A stretch of DNA of 64,000 bases, taken from the NCBI GenBank assembly GCA_964036045.1, contig OZ038382.1, positions 7,760,853 through 7,824,852 of the forward strand, written 5' to 3'. The notes under the pieces are model-generated. The model worked only from the letters and a program-made list of their open reading frames with translations, was not told the origin of the DNA and searched no databases. How positions within the stretch are numbered: position 1 is the stretch's first letter; each line of letters begins with the position of its first letter. The translations under genes and the position numbers were made by a program. Origin of the DNA: Eutreptiella sp. 'Long Island Sound 2002'. Its lineage: Eukaryota > Euglenozoa > Euglenophyceae > Eutreptiales > Eutreptiaceae. Positions 43,704 to 53,600 of this stretch are shown piece by piece.

Positions 43704-44490
43704 ACATGGTAAATTGCTGGCAGTGCTCGCAAACACCCGTTTGCACAACACTTTGAACGAAGAGGCTGATATTCCTGAGAATTCTTTCCTGTTGCCATCA
43801 GGCTTCATCATATTGTCTGTACACCTACTGCACCCAAGACAGTGACCGTGCTTTGGGGGCAGGGTGATGGTGGATGAGGAGTTCTCGAGGGGTTCGTGGT
43901 GATGTTGGGTAGCGATTGTAATGGCGGTGCAATGGTGGGGATTTTGCGGATCCTGGGCAGTGGTAGTAGTGGTATTTTGGGGGGGGGGGGGGGTTGGTGA
44001 TGTTGGATGGGTATTGTGGTGATGTGGCATGGGGCTGGTAGTGATGATGGACAGGGAATTGTGGTGCTATTGGATGTTTCTTGTGGGAAGGTTGGGTGGG
44101 CGCATTGAACAGAGTGCCTGAGACGGCAACCCAATTCAATTTGGTTCCATGCGCTGTTCGGCGAATGTTGCTGCCAATGGGGCCCGACCCCCCTGTGCCC
44201 TGCGTGTCTGTGGACCACGTGAAAGCGCAGCCTTGTATCAGCCCGGGACGCTGCTTTGACGCTTCCTTTCCCCAACTTTCAACTGCTCACAGCCTCTTAT
44301 CCCCACTGCAACAGGCGCACAAAAATGTCATCTGCATTCTTGACCACAAAGACTGCGATCAGGCGGGCAGACGGGGGTCAAGGACGAGCTGCGCACGGAG
44401 CAGTCCCCCAACTCTGACACGGAGGGTTAGTACTGATGTCGCGCAGGGCAGAGGCGCTCTCAATGGCCCAGCACCAAACACCCCCCCGAA
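43704..44490. other. No supportable gene
   Basis: GGTGATGNTGG-rich sequence and a G run at 43980-43993; frames on both strands lack coding character. Confidence 0.45.
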
Positions 44491-45071
44491 GTACCCCCCC
44501 CCCCTTGTCGTTCCCCACCCCAGGGAAGACGCCCCCCCCCCCCCCCCTGGGGGACCACACCCCCACCGTACACGGACATTTGCAGGCACAAAAATTGCAG
44601 CATAAAACGAAAGAATTCAGCATGCCCAATGCCCGTTGCTCTGCCCGGGTTGAGGATCAAGCCTCCGATTGGGCAGGGCGGGGCGGAGAGGGAGCACGTG
44701 GCAGTGAGAGGCGCCGAACAGACGCACGGTCATGCAAGACGGTCTTGCCATCACGGTCATAAGTGGTGCGGCGATATGCATCACCGTGCTCTGAATGTCC
44801 AACGACCTGCGCCAAAACAGGTTCCCCCGTGGAGCGGATGAACATCACACTTGTCCCAGGGGGAAACATGGTTGTGCTATCAAGTTCCATTTCAGCGAAA
44901 GTGAGCAAAATGTCCTGCCATGAGTGCAAGGGATGCAAGTGGTAGTGCCCCACAACACAGTCACCCACACAACAACACAATGAGCCGCAACGAAAAATTT
45001 TGGGTTGACCAAGTGACGGTCCCCCACCCCCTCCCCACCCCGGGGAACGACAAGGGGGGGGGGGGGGGTAC
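44491..45071. mobile_element. GTAC-C(n)-TTGTCGTTCCCC inverted-repeat element
   Basis: The left end is GTAC C11 TTGTCGTTCCCC. The right end, read on the other strand, is GTAC C15 TTGTCGTTCCCC. It encloses 581 bp including a further AAGTGACGGTCCCCC motif (45011) and a minus-strand coding-like frame at 44657-44890. The non-coding architecture matches the elements at 17531, 41231 and the MITE pair. Confidence 0.65.
44657..44890 (-). CDS. Short ORF inside inverted-repeat element
   Basis: From the ATG at 44890 the frame encodes about 77 residues: MELDSTTMFPPGTSVMFIRS, TGEPVLAQVVGHSEHGDAYR, TYDRDGKTVLHDRASVRRLS and a Pro/Arg-rich end. The alternating beta-strand pattern (VMFI, VLAQVVG, TYDRDG) looks like a small Tudor/SH3-like barrel of the type found near the C-terminus of some retroelement polyproteins. 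That assignment is from memory of pattern and is weak. Confidence 0.4.
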   Translation of the reverse strand: MELDSTTMFPPGTSVMFIRSTGEPVLAQVVGHSEHGDAYRRTTYDRDGKTVLHDRASVRRLSLPRAPSPPRPAQSEA

Positions 45072-46850
45072 ATGTGGCAGAGCATTCATTGACAAATTGC
45101 CCCACTCAAAACTGTGCAGTTCAAACCCAAAACTCCAGCTGCTCAGTGCATCGCGACACTTGGTACCCCAAGAGCCTGTTTTCTACCCTCACGCCCCTGC
45201 CGAGCCCCACCGCAGGGAGCATGGTCCGGTACCTGGGAAGGGAGAGGGGGGGGGGCACCACTGATGCGTCCAGGGAAAATGTGGAAGCAAACTGAACAAG
45301 CGCGGCCATGAAGGAAGGGATTGAAAGCATGTTGAGGAGCATAGGGTAGCACGTCTTGCCCCTGGTTTCGAACATTATTGGGCCATCATTCCATGCTCAT
45401 TTGCAGGTGCACCACAGCCCAGTTTGGTGGACTTCTGTTTTTTGGTGTTCATTTGTGCATGTGTTTCACTGTGAGAAAGGAAAGGGCATACAGCCCCCAG
45501 TGCAATGCGCTGGAATATGGCATATTTCTCAGTGAGACAACCATTGAATTGAAAGGACGCACGGCGAAAGAACAATTATGACATCAGTACTGTTAATAGA
45601 AGTGAATTACAAACTGTTATTTGCTCTTTTATTTATGTGAAGTTATGTTTGTTGCCGCCATGCTCGGCCGCAAGCACGGGGCAGCCATAGTTCAGCCCTG
45701 CTGACGAGTCCCAGAATTGTGGATGGACGAAACAATGAAAGATTCAAGGTTTGCTGTTGACACGTGGGGTTGGAGAGGGCTGTCGTGTACGGAGAGCTCT
45801 TTGGAAAGCTCTTTGGACTGAAGGATTTTGAAAACAAGTGTACAAGTCACAAGAAGTGAAGGAGCACGGAAATACCTAACAGCAAGAGAGCAAAGCACGA
45901 TGTAAGAGAATGAGCCAAACCGAACCAAGTAAGCAGTACAAAAGTTGCAGTTATTACACGCCGCTGACGCTTGGAAAAAAAGTGCGGGGTGTACTCCGAC
46001 GCCATTGCAGCTTTGACCACCATATTTTCATGTGATGTTGTCATGGCTCATTGCCCTGGATCGATGCACTTGGCTAAAGATAGGGCTACCGTAGCGGCGC
46101 CGTGGACCTCCCTTTTTAGATCGCCAATCCGGCCATATGGCTACCCAGCCCCATCTGCACCAACTGCCATCCATGATAATGAAGGTTATGGTTGGAGAAT
46201 AGGGCATGGCTTTTTTCAAAAAAGAAACCTCTTACCTTTTTGCGAAGGAGGTAAGAGGTTTCAAAACGGTTTCCTCTAAGAGTCTGTAAAAGAAACTGCT
46301 TGAAAACTAGAAATGTTACCTCTTTCCAAAAGAGGTAAAGTCTGAAAACCTCTTACCTCCAAAACCTGTACCATACCGTATTCGTGAAAGGGCTCAATAT
46401 TAAGGCACTTGGTTTCTAAACTGAAACACATGTTTGGGCCTTGATCGTTGCCCAGGGACGAGTGGTGATTTTTCTTTCTGCCAAGATATGGCCTTGAACC
46501 ACATTTCGGCCTAAACACAACCCCAATGGTGAACCCCGGGAAGCCGAAGCCAAAAGGAGCCGGAGCAAAGTAATTATTTGGGCTGTGGACCTATGCACCT
46601 CACCCCGTATGCGTATTTTGCTAGGATCGAATGCGCGTGTGGCTGTGGGGAAGGCTTTCACGCGTATGGGTTTTCAGAGATTAATTGGCGGTGCTAGCTA
46701 GCCCACACCAACGGAGCCTGCTACCAGCCAAGTTAGGGAGGATGAGCCATGAGTCAGGGCTCTACATTAATGGGACAGTTGGGTGGTGAGGTGTTTGTCA
46801 GGCACAGATACGGAGGCACCGAGACACTGAGGGGACCCACCCCTGAGGCC
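45072..46850. other. Gene-free; hairpin cluster at 46224-46370
   Basis: Base composition becomes AT-rich from about 45.4 kb. No exon is supported. The hairpin cluster is listed separately. Confidence 0.5.
46224..46262. repeat. Perfect 14-bp hairpin GAAACCTCTTACCT
   Basis: GAAACCTCTTACCT is followed after an 11-nt spacer by AGGTAAGAGGTTTC. Within the next 110 bp TACCTCTTTCCAAAAGAGGTA forms a second hairpin and AAAACCTCTTACCTCC a third copy of one arm. Confidence 0.85.
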
Positions 46851-47518
46851 AAATAACGCAGATCTAGGTACTTCTCTGGACTGCTGGGGCGAGCGAGCGC
46901 AGATTCTGCATCGGCGACGAAAGCGCATGCACCGTTGGATCAAAGACTTGCAGGATATTAGAGTGGATTCTGTGTGTTTTTTTTGAAAATTTTGTCTGTT
47001 TGACATTATTATGAGATTAAATATCCACCGAGGGACAATTTACCATAAAGGCACATGAATCAGCACAGTGCCTGCTTCATTTGCTCTTTTTGTTTATTCC
47101 GGATGTCAAAGATGGTGTCATTTTTTGTGGCACCTACAAAGTCTTTGGCTGCGCGCCGTAGCGCCGCCGCTGGAGTGGACAGTCGAGCTGGAACTGGAGG
47201 TGTTGCCGCACAATGGTGTATGGTAGGTATATGCAAATGCTTGTTGCCTTTGCCCTATGTTGTCGCTGCATAGGGTCCCGAGTCCACAAAGGGTACTGGC
47301 TTTTGCTGAGAACGACAAGACCTGTGATAAGAAATTATTATCAGAAGCATCGGTTTTCGTGTTGAGCACAGCCGCACAGAAAGAAGCATGGGTTTTATTG
47401 CAAGGTGACAAAAGGCCATTTGTAGTGGGATTCACAAACCGCCTTCAAATCGGCATTAGAAGAACGACACCCGCTCCAAATGGAGAACTCCAACATCAAG
47501 GATCGAGTGCGGTCTGTG
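46851..47518 (+). other. Unknown gene fragment, tandem copy 1
   Basis: The region is repeated about 1 kb downstream. Conserved pieces include ACGCAGATCTAGGTACTTCT, GCGCATGCACC(G/A)TTGGAT and a frame reading WTVELELEVLPHNGVW before a possible donor (GTAGGT, 47224). After a short putative intron, the block 47273-47518 reads RVLAFAENDKTCDKKLLSEA, SVFVLSTAAQKEAWVLLQGD and KRPFVVGFTNRLQIGI, ending at a consensus donor GTG|GTAAGT. Conservation of the reading frame between the copies suggests that it was coding. The family is not recognised. Confidence 0.45.
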
Positions 47519-47850
47519 GTAAGTCACCCCGCCGAGCCCGCGCTGTCGCTGCAATGTATTCCACCGTGAATGAGTTCTTCTTTTGAGGTTGCAGCCTTTG
47601 TCCGAGCCGGTCCAGTACGCCAAAGCGCAGAGGTTGGAGTGGGTTGGCCCCCATCTTGACGCATGACCCAGCCGATGAATAAGCTAAGCAATAAAGGAAC
47701 CATAGGCACCAATGCGACGAACAACACCCTAGCAACCCCGACGGTCTGAGCAAGAGGAGATACGCCTCACTGCATCGCTATCTCGAACATTGCATGCTGC
47801 ATGCGCGTCATGCCTGTCCTTTGGCCCCTGAGCAAGTATCTTAAGGAGGA

Positions 47851-48440
47851 GAGTGAGGCAGATCTAGGTACTCCTCTGGACTGCTTGCGCGAGCGAGCGC
47901 AGATTCGGCATCGCTGATGAAAGCGCATGCACCATTGGATCAGAGACTTGCAAAGTTTTAGAGTGGATTATTTTATTATCAATTGTGCGCCCAAACACGA
48001 TTTACCATAAAGGCACATGAACGAGCACAATGCCCTACTCATTTTTTTCCTTTATTTGTTCCTGGTGTGTTTTAGGTCGCAAAGATGGTGTCATTCTTCG
48101 TGGCATCAACGAAGTCTCTGGGCTGCGCGCCGGAGCGCCTCCGCTGGAGTGGACGACTGGGCTAGAACTAGAGGTGGTGCTGCACAATGGTGTATCGTAG
48201 GTATATACTAATGTTTGCTGCTTTTGCCCCGCGTTGTCGCTGCATTGAGTCTCAAGTCCACAAAGGGTACTGGCTTTTGGTTAGAACGACAAGACTTATG
48301 ATAAACTTTCGTTATCCAAAACACTGGTTTTTGTGTTGAACACTGCCGCACAGGAAGAAGCATGGGTTTTATCGCAAGGTGAGTAGTTACACAAAAGGCC
48401 GAGGGAAACATTCGTAGTGTTATTCACAAACCTGGTCAAA
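47851..48440 (+). pseudogene. Unknown gene fragment, tandem copy 2 (decayed)
   Basis: Paralogue of 46851-47518, offset 973-1000 bp. WTTGLELEVVLHNGVS is retained, but the second block has in-frame stops and indels relative to copy 1 (for example CTTATGATAAACTTTCG and AAGGTGAGTAGTTAC). The LTR retrotransposon is inserted at its 3' edge. Confidence 0.5.
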
Positions 48441-48445
48441 CATAG
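48441..48445. repeat. Target-site duplication CATAG (left)
   Basis: CATAG directly precedes the left LTR and is repeated immediately after the right LTR at 58589-58593. Five bases is usual for Ty3/gypsy integration. Confidence 0.85.
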
Positions 48446-48985
48446 ACTAAGATTTAGGCTCTAACCAGCACCCCTTAGAAAGCACTGCACCTTGGACTCA
48501 TTCATTGTATCACACTGAGGCTGTACAAACACAGAGTATGTGACAAACCACTGACTTATTTACACTCGCAGTTTTCCATTCACTTCGTTTACTTTACACG
48601 CTTTGCTTCTTTGCTTTCTCTATTGCCCTTTGCTTGTTATTTGTGTTGTGCACATGTGACCACCATGGGTATTTCCTACCAAAAGCAAAAGAATGAATAG
48701 CGCCAATAGCCCACAAAGGCTCCCACTCAAAGAGGGGCGCATAGCACGAAACTTTGTTAAATAGTAGTAAAAGCGACTCCAATAGCCTTAGAGACACAGG
48801 GTTGCAATGATACAAAATCAGTATAAATGACCATCCAAATCATGATCATCATGCATCAGTGACCATCCAAATTATGATCTTCATGCATCAGCAAATGACA
48901 TGCATGCCACTAAAATGACATCAATGTGTCGATCTGTCAAAACCTTTTCAACCTGTGGTGCTTAGGATTGTGGGTCCACTTCACT
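48446..48985 (-). repeat. 3' LTR
   Basis: 540 bp, direct repeat of 58049-58588. On the minus strand it starts AGTGAAGTGGACCC and ends CTTAGT, not the usual TG...CA. It contains an internal duplication of about 32 bp (TGACCATCCAAATCATGATC...). If the target duplication is taken as ATAG, the LTR is one base longer. Confidence 0.92.
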
Positions 48986-48992
48986 CCCCCCT
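48986..48992 (-). promoter_or_regulatory. Polypurine tract
   Basis: On the minus strand GAGGGGG lies directly before the 3' LTR, preceded by GAC. This is the expected position of the plus-strand primer for reverse transcription; the run is short. Confidence 0.7.
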
Positions 48993-49924
48993 CGTCGAAG
49001 ACCACGTGGGCGTACTTCGTCGCGTCTTCGTGTCCTTTCGACGCTGCGGTGTTGTGATTGGCGCCGATCTTGTCGTTGTTGACGACTCCTCACTCCTACG
49101 ATCCTTCAGACTCCCACCAGGTCGCTGTCGCTCTTCAAGGCCTCGACGCTGCCCTGCTTGAGGTCCACAGCTACGCGTTGTACTCGATTTCCTTTCAGAC
49201 GCGTTGTCGCTGTCCTCACTCTCTTCTGCACTTCGGCTGGATCTTGTTGTATTCCTTGCTCATCCTCCAATTCGCGCGTTGGGGACGACGCAGGACGGTT
49301 GTCGTTCTTCACGCAGTTTGCATCTTTTCGAAGGGCCTCAGTCCTCAGTACTCATTCTCCTGGAGGCTTCGCAGTCGTCATAGTCCTCCATTGACTTCAG
49401 TCTTCATAGGCCTTCTTTGATGCTTCGGCCATTCGTTCAGTCGACTCCAAGTTCGATTTACTTCATTTTGGCCCAGCGCGTCGAAGATTTTGCATCCGTC
49501 TGATATAGTGATTGTGCAGGTTGACGAACGCACACATTTGTTGGGGTACCGACTCCTTTGCGGGGGAGTGCCATACAAACCTAACCTTAGGGTCTCAAAA
49601 CCAACTACCCTTCCAGTATCTACTACACTCAGGCGCAACAGTGTTTTCAGTCAGCAGTGTTCAGTCAGTCACACTCCGCCTATTCCTAACTCTCTCTGGA
49701 CTATTGCAAACAAACAGTCTGTGGTTAAAAAGTCAACAAACAGCAGAGTTTCAAGTCAGGCACTCTTCTTGGGTCGTCTTGCTTTCCCCCCTGGTCTCAG
49801 ACAAAGCGCACGTGCGCACTTCAGATATCGCGCTTCAGACTTGTTCCAATTTTGCAGACTACTCCCTTCAGCTTGCATAAGTCAGTCTTTTCGTCCCTTT
49901 TTATTTCTTTTTCTTGTCAACAGT

Positions 49925-50635
49925 ATGGTTAAAAAGAAGAGTGTCCCCCGCCGCTGGGGCTCTTCTGCGGCGACTGCGCCAGCTGCTGCTCTTGCAGTGC
50001 CTGTGCCAGTCGCCCCTCAAACCCCAGGTCTCCCCAGCAACCCGCCTCCGTCGCTGCCGTCGTACGTCAACACGGCGTATGAGCACGGACGGCCCGCTGG
50101 GTTGACCGCGCCGACGTGGGTTCCGCTCCATGGGGCTTGGATCTTGCAGACTCCAACTGCAAGTCCTGCCCAGTGGTTCGGATCAGGAGGCGCCGCACTT
50201 CCAGGCGTGCCGCGCCGCTCCATGCGGCGCGCCCCCCGGCTCACCCCTGCTGGGGTCAACTGGGAGTGGACCTGGGACCCTCCGGGCCCCAGTGTTCCTG
50301 TGCCCGAGGAGCGGGTAATCCCTCCTCGCCATGGTCCTCCCGCTCTCCCTCAGGAGGAATCCCTCTTGGAGGTTGAGGACGTGGAGGTGATCGTGGAAGT
50401 GGAGGGCATCAGCCCTGAGCAGCAGCAGCGCGCAGCCCACGCCGCTCTCCATCTACATCGCCGCCTACCACAACTTCTTCTCCAACTTATACTTAACCTG
50501 GATGCACCTCTACGGTCATCACCTATTGGGAGGTCAGTTTGCTCGCAATCTTTTGCTCCTTCTTGGCACTGCCTCTGGCTCTTGCTCATCATCTACTCGT
50601 TTCCGTGCCTCTTCCCTTTTCTCTTCGCGACGTAG
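49925..50635 (+). CDS. Antisense ORF in retrotransposon 3' region
   Basis: It runs opposite to gag-pol, between pol and the 3' LTR, and overlaps the last 102 bp of pol. From the ATG at 49925 it encodes 236 residues: MVKKKSVPRRWGSSAAT, an Ala/Pro-rich part, NWEWTWDPPGPSVPVPEE, an acidic segment (EESLLEVEDVEVIVEVEG) and a Leu-rich end. A strong pyrimidine tract ending TTGTCAACAG lies directly before TATGG, so the ORF may start just after an intron acceptor. The frame is open further upstream to 49490. No family is recognised. Antisense ORFs are known in some plant Ty3/gypsy lineages; homology to those is not claimed. Confidence 0.5.
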   Translation: MVKKKSVPRRWGSSAATAPAAALAVPVPVAPQTPGLPSNPPPSLPSYVNTAYEHGRPAGLTAPTWVPLHGAWILQTPTASPAQWFGSGGAALPGVPRRSMRRAPRLTPAGVNWEWTWDPPGPSVPVPEERVIPPRHGPPALPQEESLLEVEDVEVIVEVEGISPEQQQRAAHAALHLHRRLPQLLLQLILNLDAPLRSSPIGRSVCSQSFAPSWHCLWLLLIIYSFPCLFPFLFAT

Positions 50636-53600
50636 CGTTCGTTCCGACTTCCTTTGAACCATCTTCCTTGCCGTTTCCAGGATCCCACTGAGATCGTGCA
50701 GCCGACAGTACGAGACAAACTGGTATGTCAGATTACCGTTGTCTAACACGAATGCGCTGATAGGTTCCCACGTGCTGTCGCTAACTTCGTATTCAGCCCA
50801 TCGTTTGAGAAATCGCCACCCGTGCTTGTACTTGTGCTGCAGGATCGAGTCCACAGTGTAGCAGTCCTTCTCTTTCATTTCCTCGTCGTCCATTTCAGGA
50901 AGCTGCTGTACCCCGTCTTCTTCTTGCACGCCGCCTTCGTTCTCGTCCTCGTCAGCCGCCATCTTCGACCTCTCCGCCTCGATCGCCAGTTCTTCCCATG
51001 CTTCCAGGTCGTCATCTTCCACCGCGGTGTACCTTTTTAGTTGGTTGTAACCCACATCGACGAACCCTCCCATGCTTGGGCTCGCCTTAACTTTGACAGT
51101 ACTGGGCCCAACTTCTGTCACCAGGTACGGTCCGAAGTACGGCAGATCCAGGTCGTTTCGTGGCCATCGAGGAAAACGAGTATGATGAACGAGTACCAGG
51201 TCTCCCTCTCTGTACTCGGCGTGTGATTTCCCTCTGTTTTGTCGACGGTGTTCTCGATTACGCACTCTGGTCAGCAGCTCTTGTGCCTTCTCAGCCATGG
51301 TTCTTTGCTCTTCAAGCCATCCTTTCACCTTCACGTTGCAATCGTCCGCGGTAGGGAACTCGTAAAAGAAACCCGGACGTCCCAAAAACAATTCGGTGGG
51401 AGCGTATCCGGTCCGACTGGAGATTTGATTGTTCATCATGTAAACGGCTACAGGCACCAGCTTAATCCAGTTGCGGCTACTTTCTTCGGCAAGTAGTATT
51501 CTTGTAATCGCTTTGAACGCTTTGATCTGCCTCTCGCACTGCGTGTTCTTCCTCTTATAGTTCGGCGTTCCGAAGTCGACCTCGACGCCCATGTTCTTGA
51601 GGACTCCGGTGTACCAGCCAGTGTTTGAGGTAAATCTGATGTCTCTGTCGCTGTGTATCCGTTTCGGCATCCCGTAGGCTTGTATCCAACCTTCGAACAG
51701 CTCTTTCAAGACAGTTTCTCCATCGCATCTCTTCGTGAGCGGAAACACACGTGTGTACCTGCTCAATCCACAGGTCACGAGCAAGGCGAAGTCGTGCCCT
51801 GAATACTTGGGCATCTCCGTGAAGTCCAGGTACAGAACACTGTTCACCATTCTCGGTATTGGTAAGTGAGCTGTTAAACCTTGATCAGCACTGGTGCTTT
51901 GCTTGGCCTTCGAGCATGAGCATTCCATGCAAACTTCCCTTAGGACTTCGTTCAATCGCTCTTGGCTCAGGGTTGTGCAGAAATGCTTCTCGAAAAACCA
52001 ACGTGTTCGTTCCACTCCAAGATGTCCGTTCGTCTTGTGTGCCCATCGCCCCATCGACTTCACGTGTGTTGACGGTACACATATCACTTCTTCTCTGTAC
52101 AGGTGACTCGCCGTACGTGCCCATTGGACTCCTCCGTCATCTACGAAGCTTCGTCCCTCCTTCAACGTTTTCAGGATGGGATACTCGGGCAACAGGTCTG
52201 TGACCTTCCATTCTGTAGATTTCGAGGGTGTAGCCTTTGCGAAGAGGTCCAACTGCACGTCCATCTTAGCGAAAGCCTCCTTCGCGAGTTCTTCCGTGTC
52301 TCGTCCCAGCAAGTCGTTGAACGAACCTCGTGAAAGGTAGTTGCATAACTCGTTCTTCACGCCAGGAATGTGGAAGGTCGCCAATCGAAGTTGTGATAAA
52401 AAGGTCCACCATCTCCTGATCCTCTTTTGTTCGGGTGGAGGCTTATGTAGGAATGCTTGTGCCGGTTCCTGATCACACAACCACGTAACTAGGTTTGACC
52501 CCACGATGCGAGTCTGGCTTGCCAGCAACAGGACTCCGCTCATGATCTCCTGCTCGTAGGTTGGGTAGTTCTTCCGGGCGTCATTCCACTTCCAGTTCCA
52601 GTGACCTAACGGGACCAAACGCCACTCGTCTTCATTGTACTCGTGTCGTAGCGTTCCGTCTCTGTTTACGCCCAGCGTTCTGAGCTTTTGGTCCACTTCT
52701 TGGCACATTTCCCTGTTCAGGCGTTGCCATTGGAAGAGTGTACCTCCGCCTCCAACATCCGACGCGTCCGTAACCAGCAACATCTCACCGACTGGCCGAG
52801 GTACGCCTAAGATCAGGCAGTTCTTAAGCTTTCCTTTCATTTCCTCCAGTGCTGCTTGCTCTTTCTCTGTCCATTGCCACTTGGTCTCGTTCTTGATGAG
52901 GTCGGTCAAGGGTGCACTACTGAAGGTGAAGTTCTTCAGGTGTCTTCGGTAAAAGTTACACGACCCCACGAACTGGCGTATTTTCTTGACACCTTCGGCC
53001 TTTCCATTGACTTCAGACAGGTCAAAGTCGAGCAATGGTCGCAACTTTGCATCCGTTGGCTTCCACCATCCCGGTCCAATCGTAAACCCCAGATACTCCA
53101 TTTCACCCCGGAGGAACTCGCACTTCTCCAGCTTTATCCTCAAGTGTTGCTCTTGACAGACTTCGAAAAACTCACTCAAGAGTACCAAATGGTCCTCGAC
53201 CGAGTTGGTCCCTAGCAGCACGTCGTCAATTTGCGCCTCCAACACGGCACCTCTTGTGAGTAGCTCTTGAACGGCTGGTCTCTTCTTGACGAGGCACAGG
53301 ACTTGAGACATCATCTCCTGGAACAAGGCTGGGGCGTTGCTAATGCCAAAAGGCATCACTCGCCACTTGAAAATACGGCCTTGTGGAGTGATGAAAGCCA
53401 TCATGTCCTTTGCGCGCTCCGTCAGGTCCACTTGCCAAAAGCCTGACCTCTTGTCCATCTTCGTCTTGAACTTGCAGTCCGCTGCGTTTTCCACCGTGTT
53501 CTCCATAAACGGCAGGGACCCACTGTGCTGCTTGATCTTGCGGTTGAGCTTTTGGTAGTCCACGACTAACCTCTTCGCCGTAGACCCTGGCTTCGCCACT

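Noticed and set aside
48955-49420. Plus- and minus-strand ORFs of 60-120 codons next to the 3' LTR
   Set aside because: Short and unsupported; only the longer antisense ORF with an acceptor before its ATG was kept.
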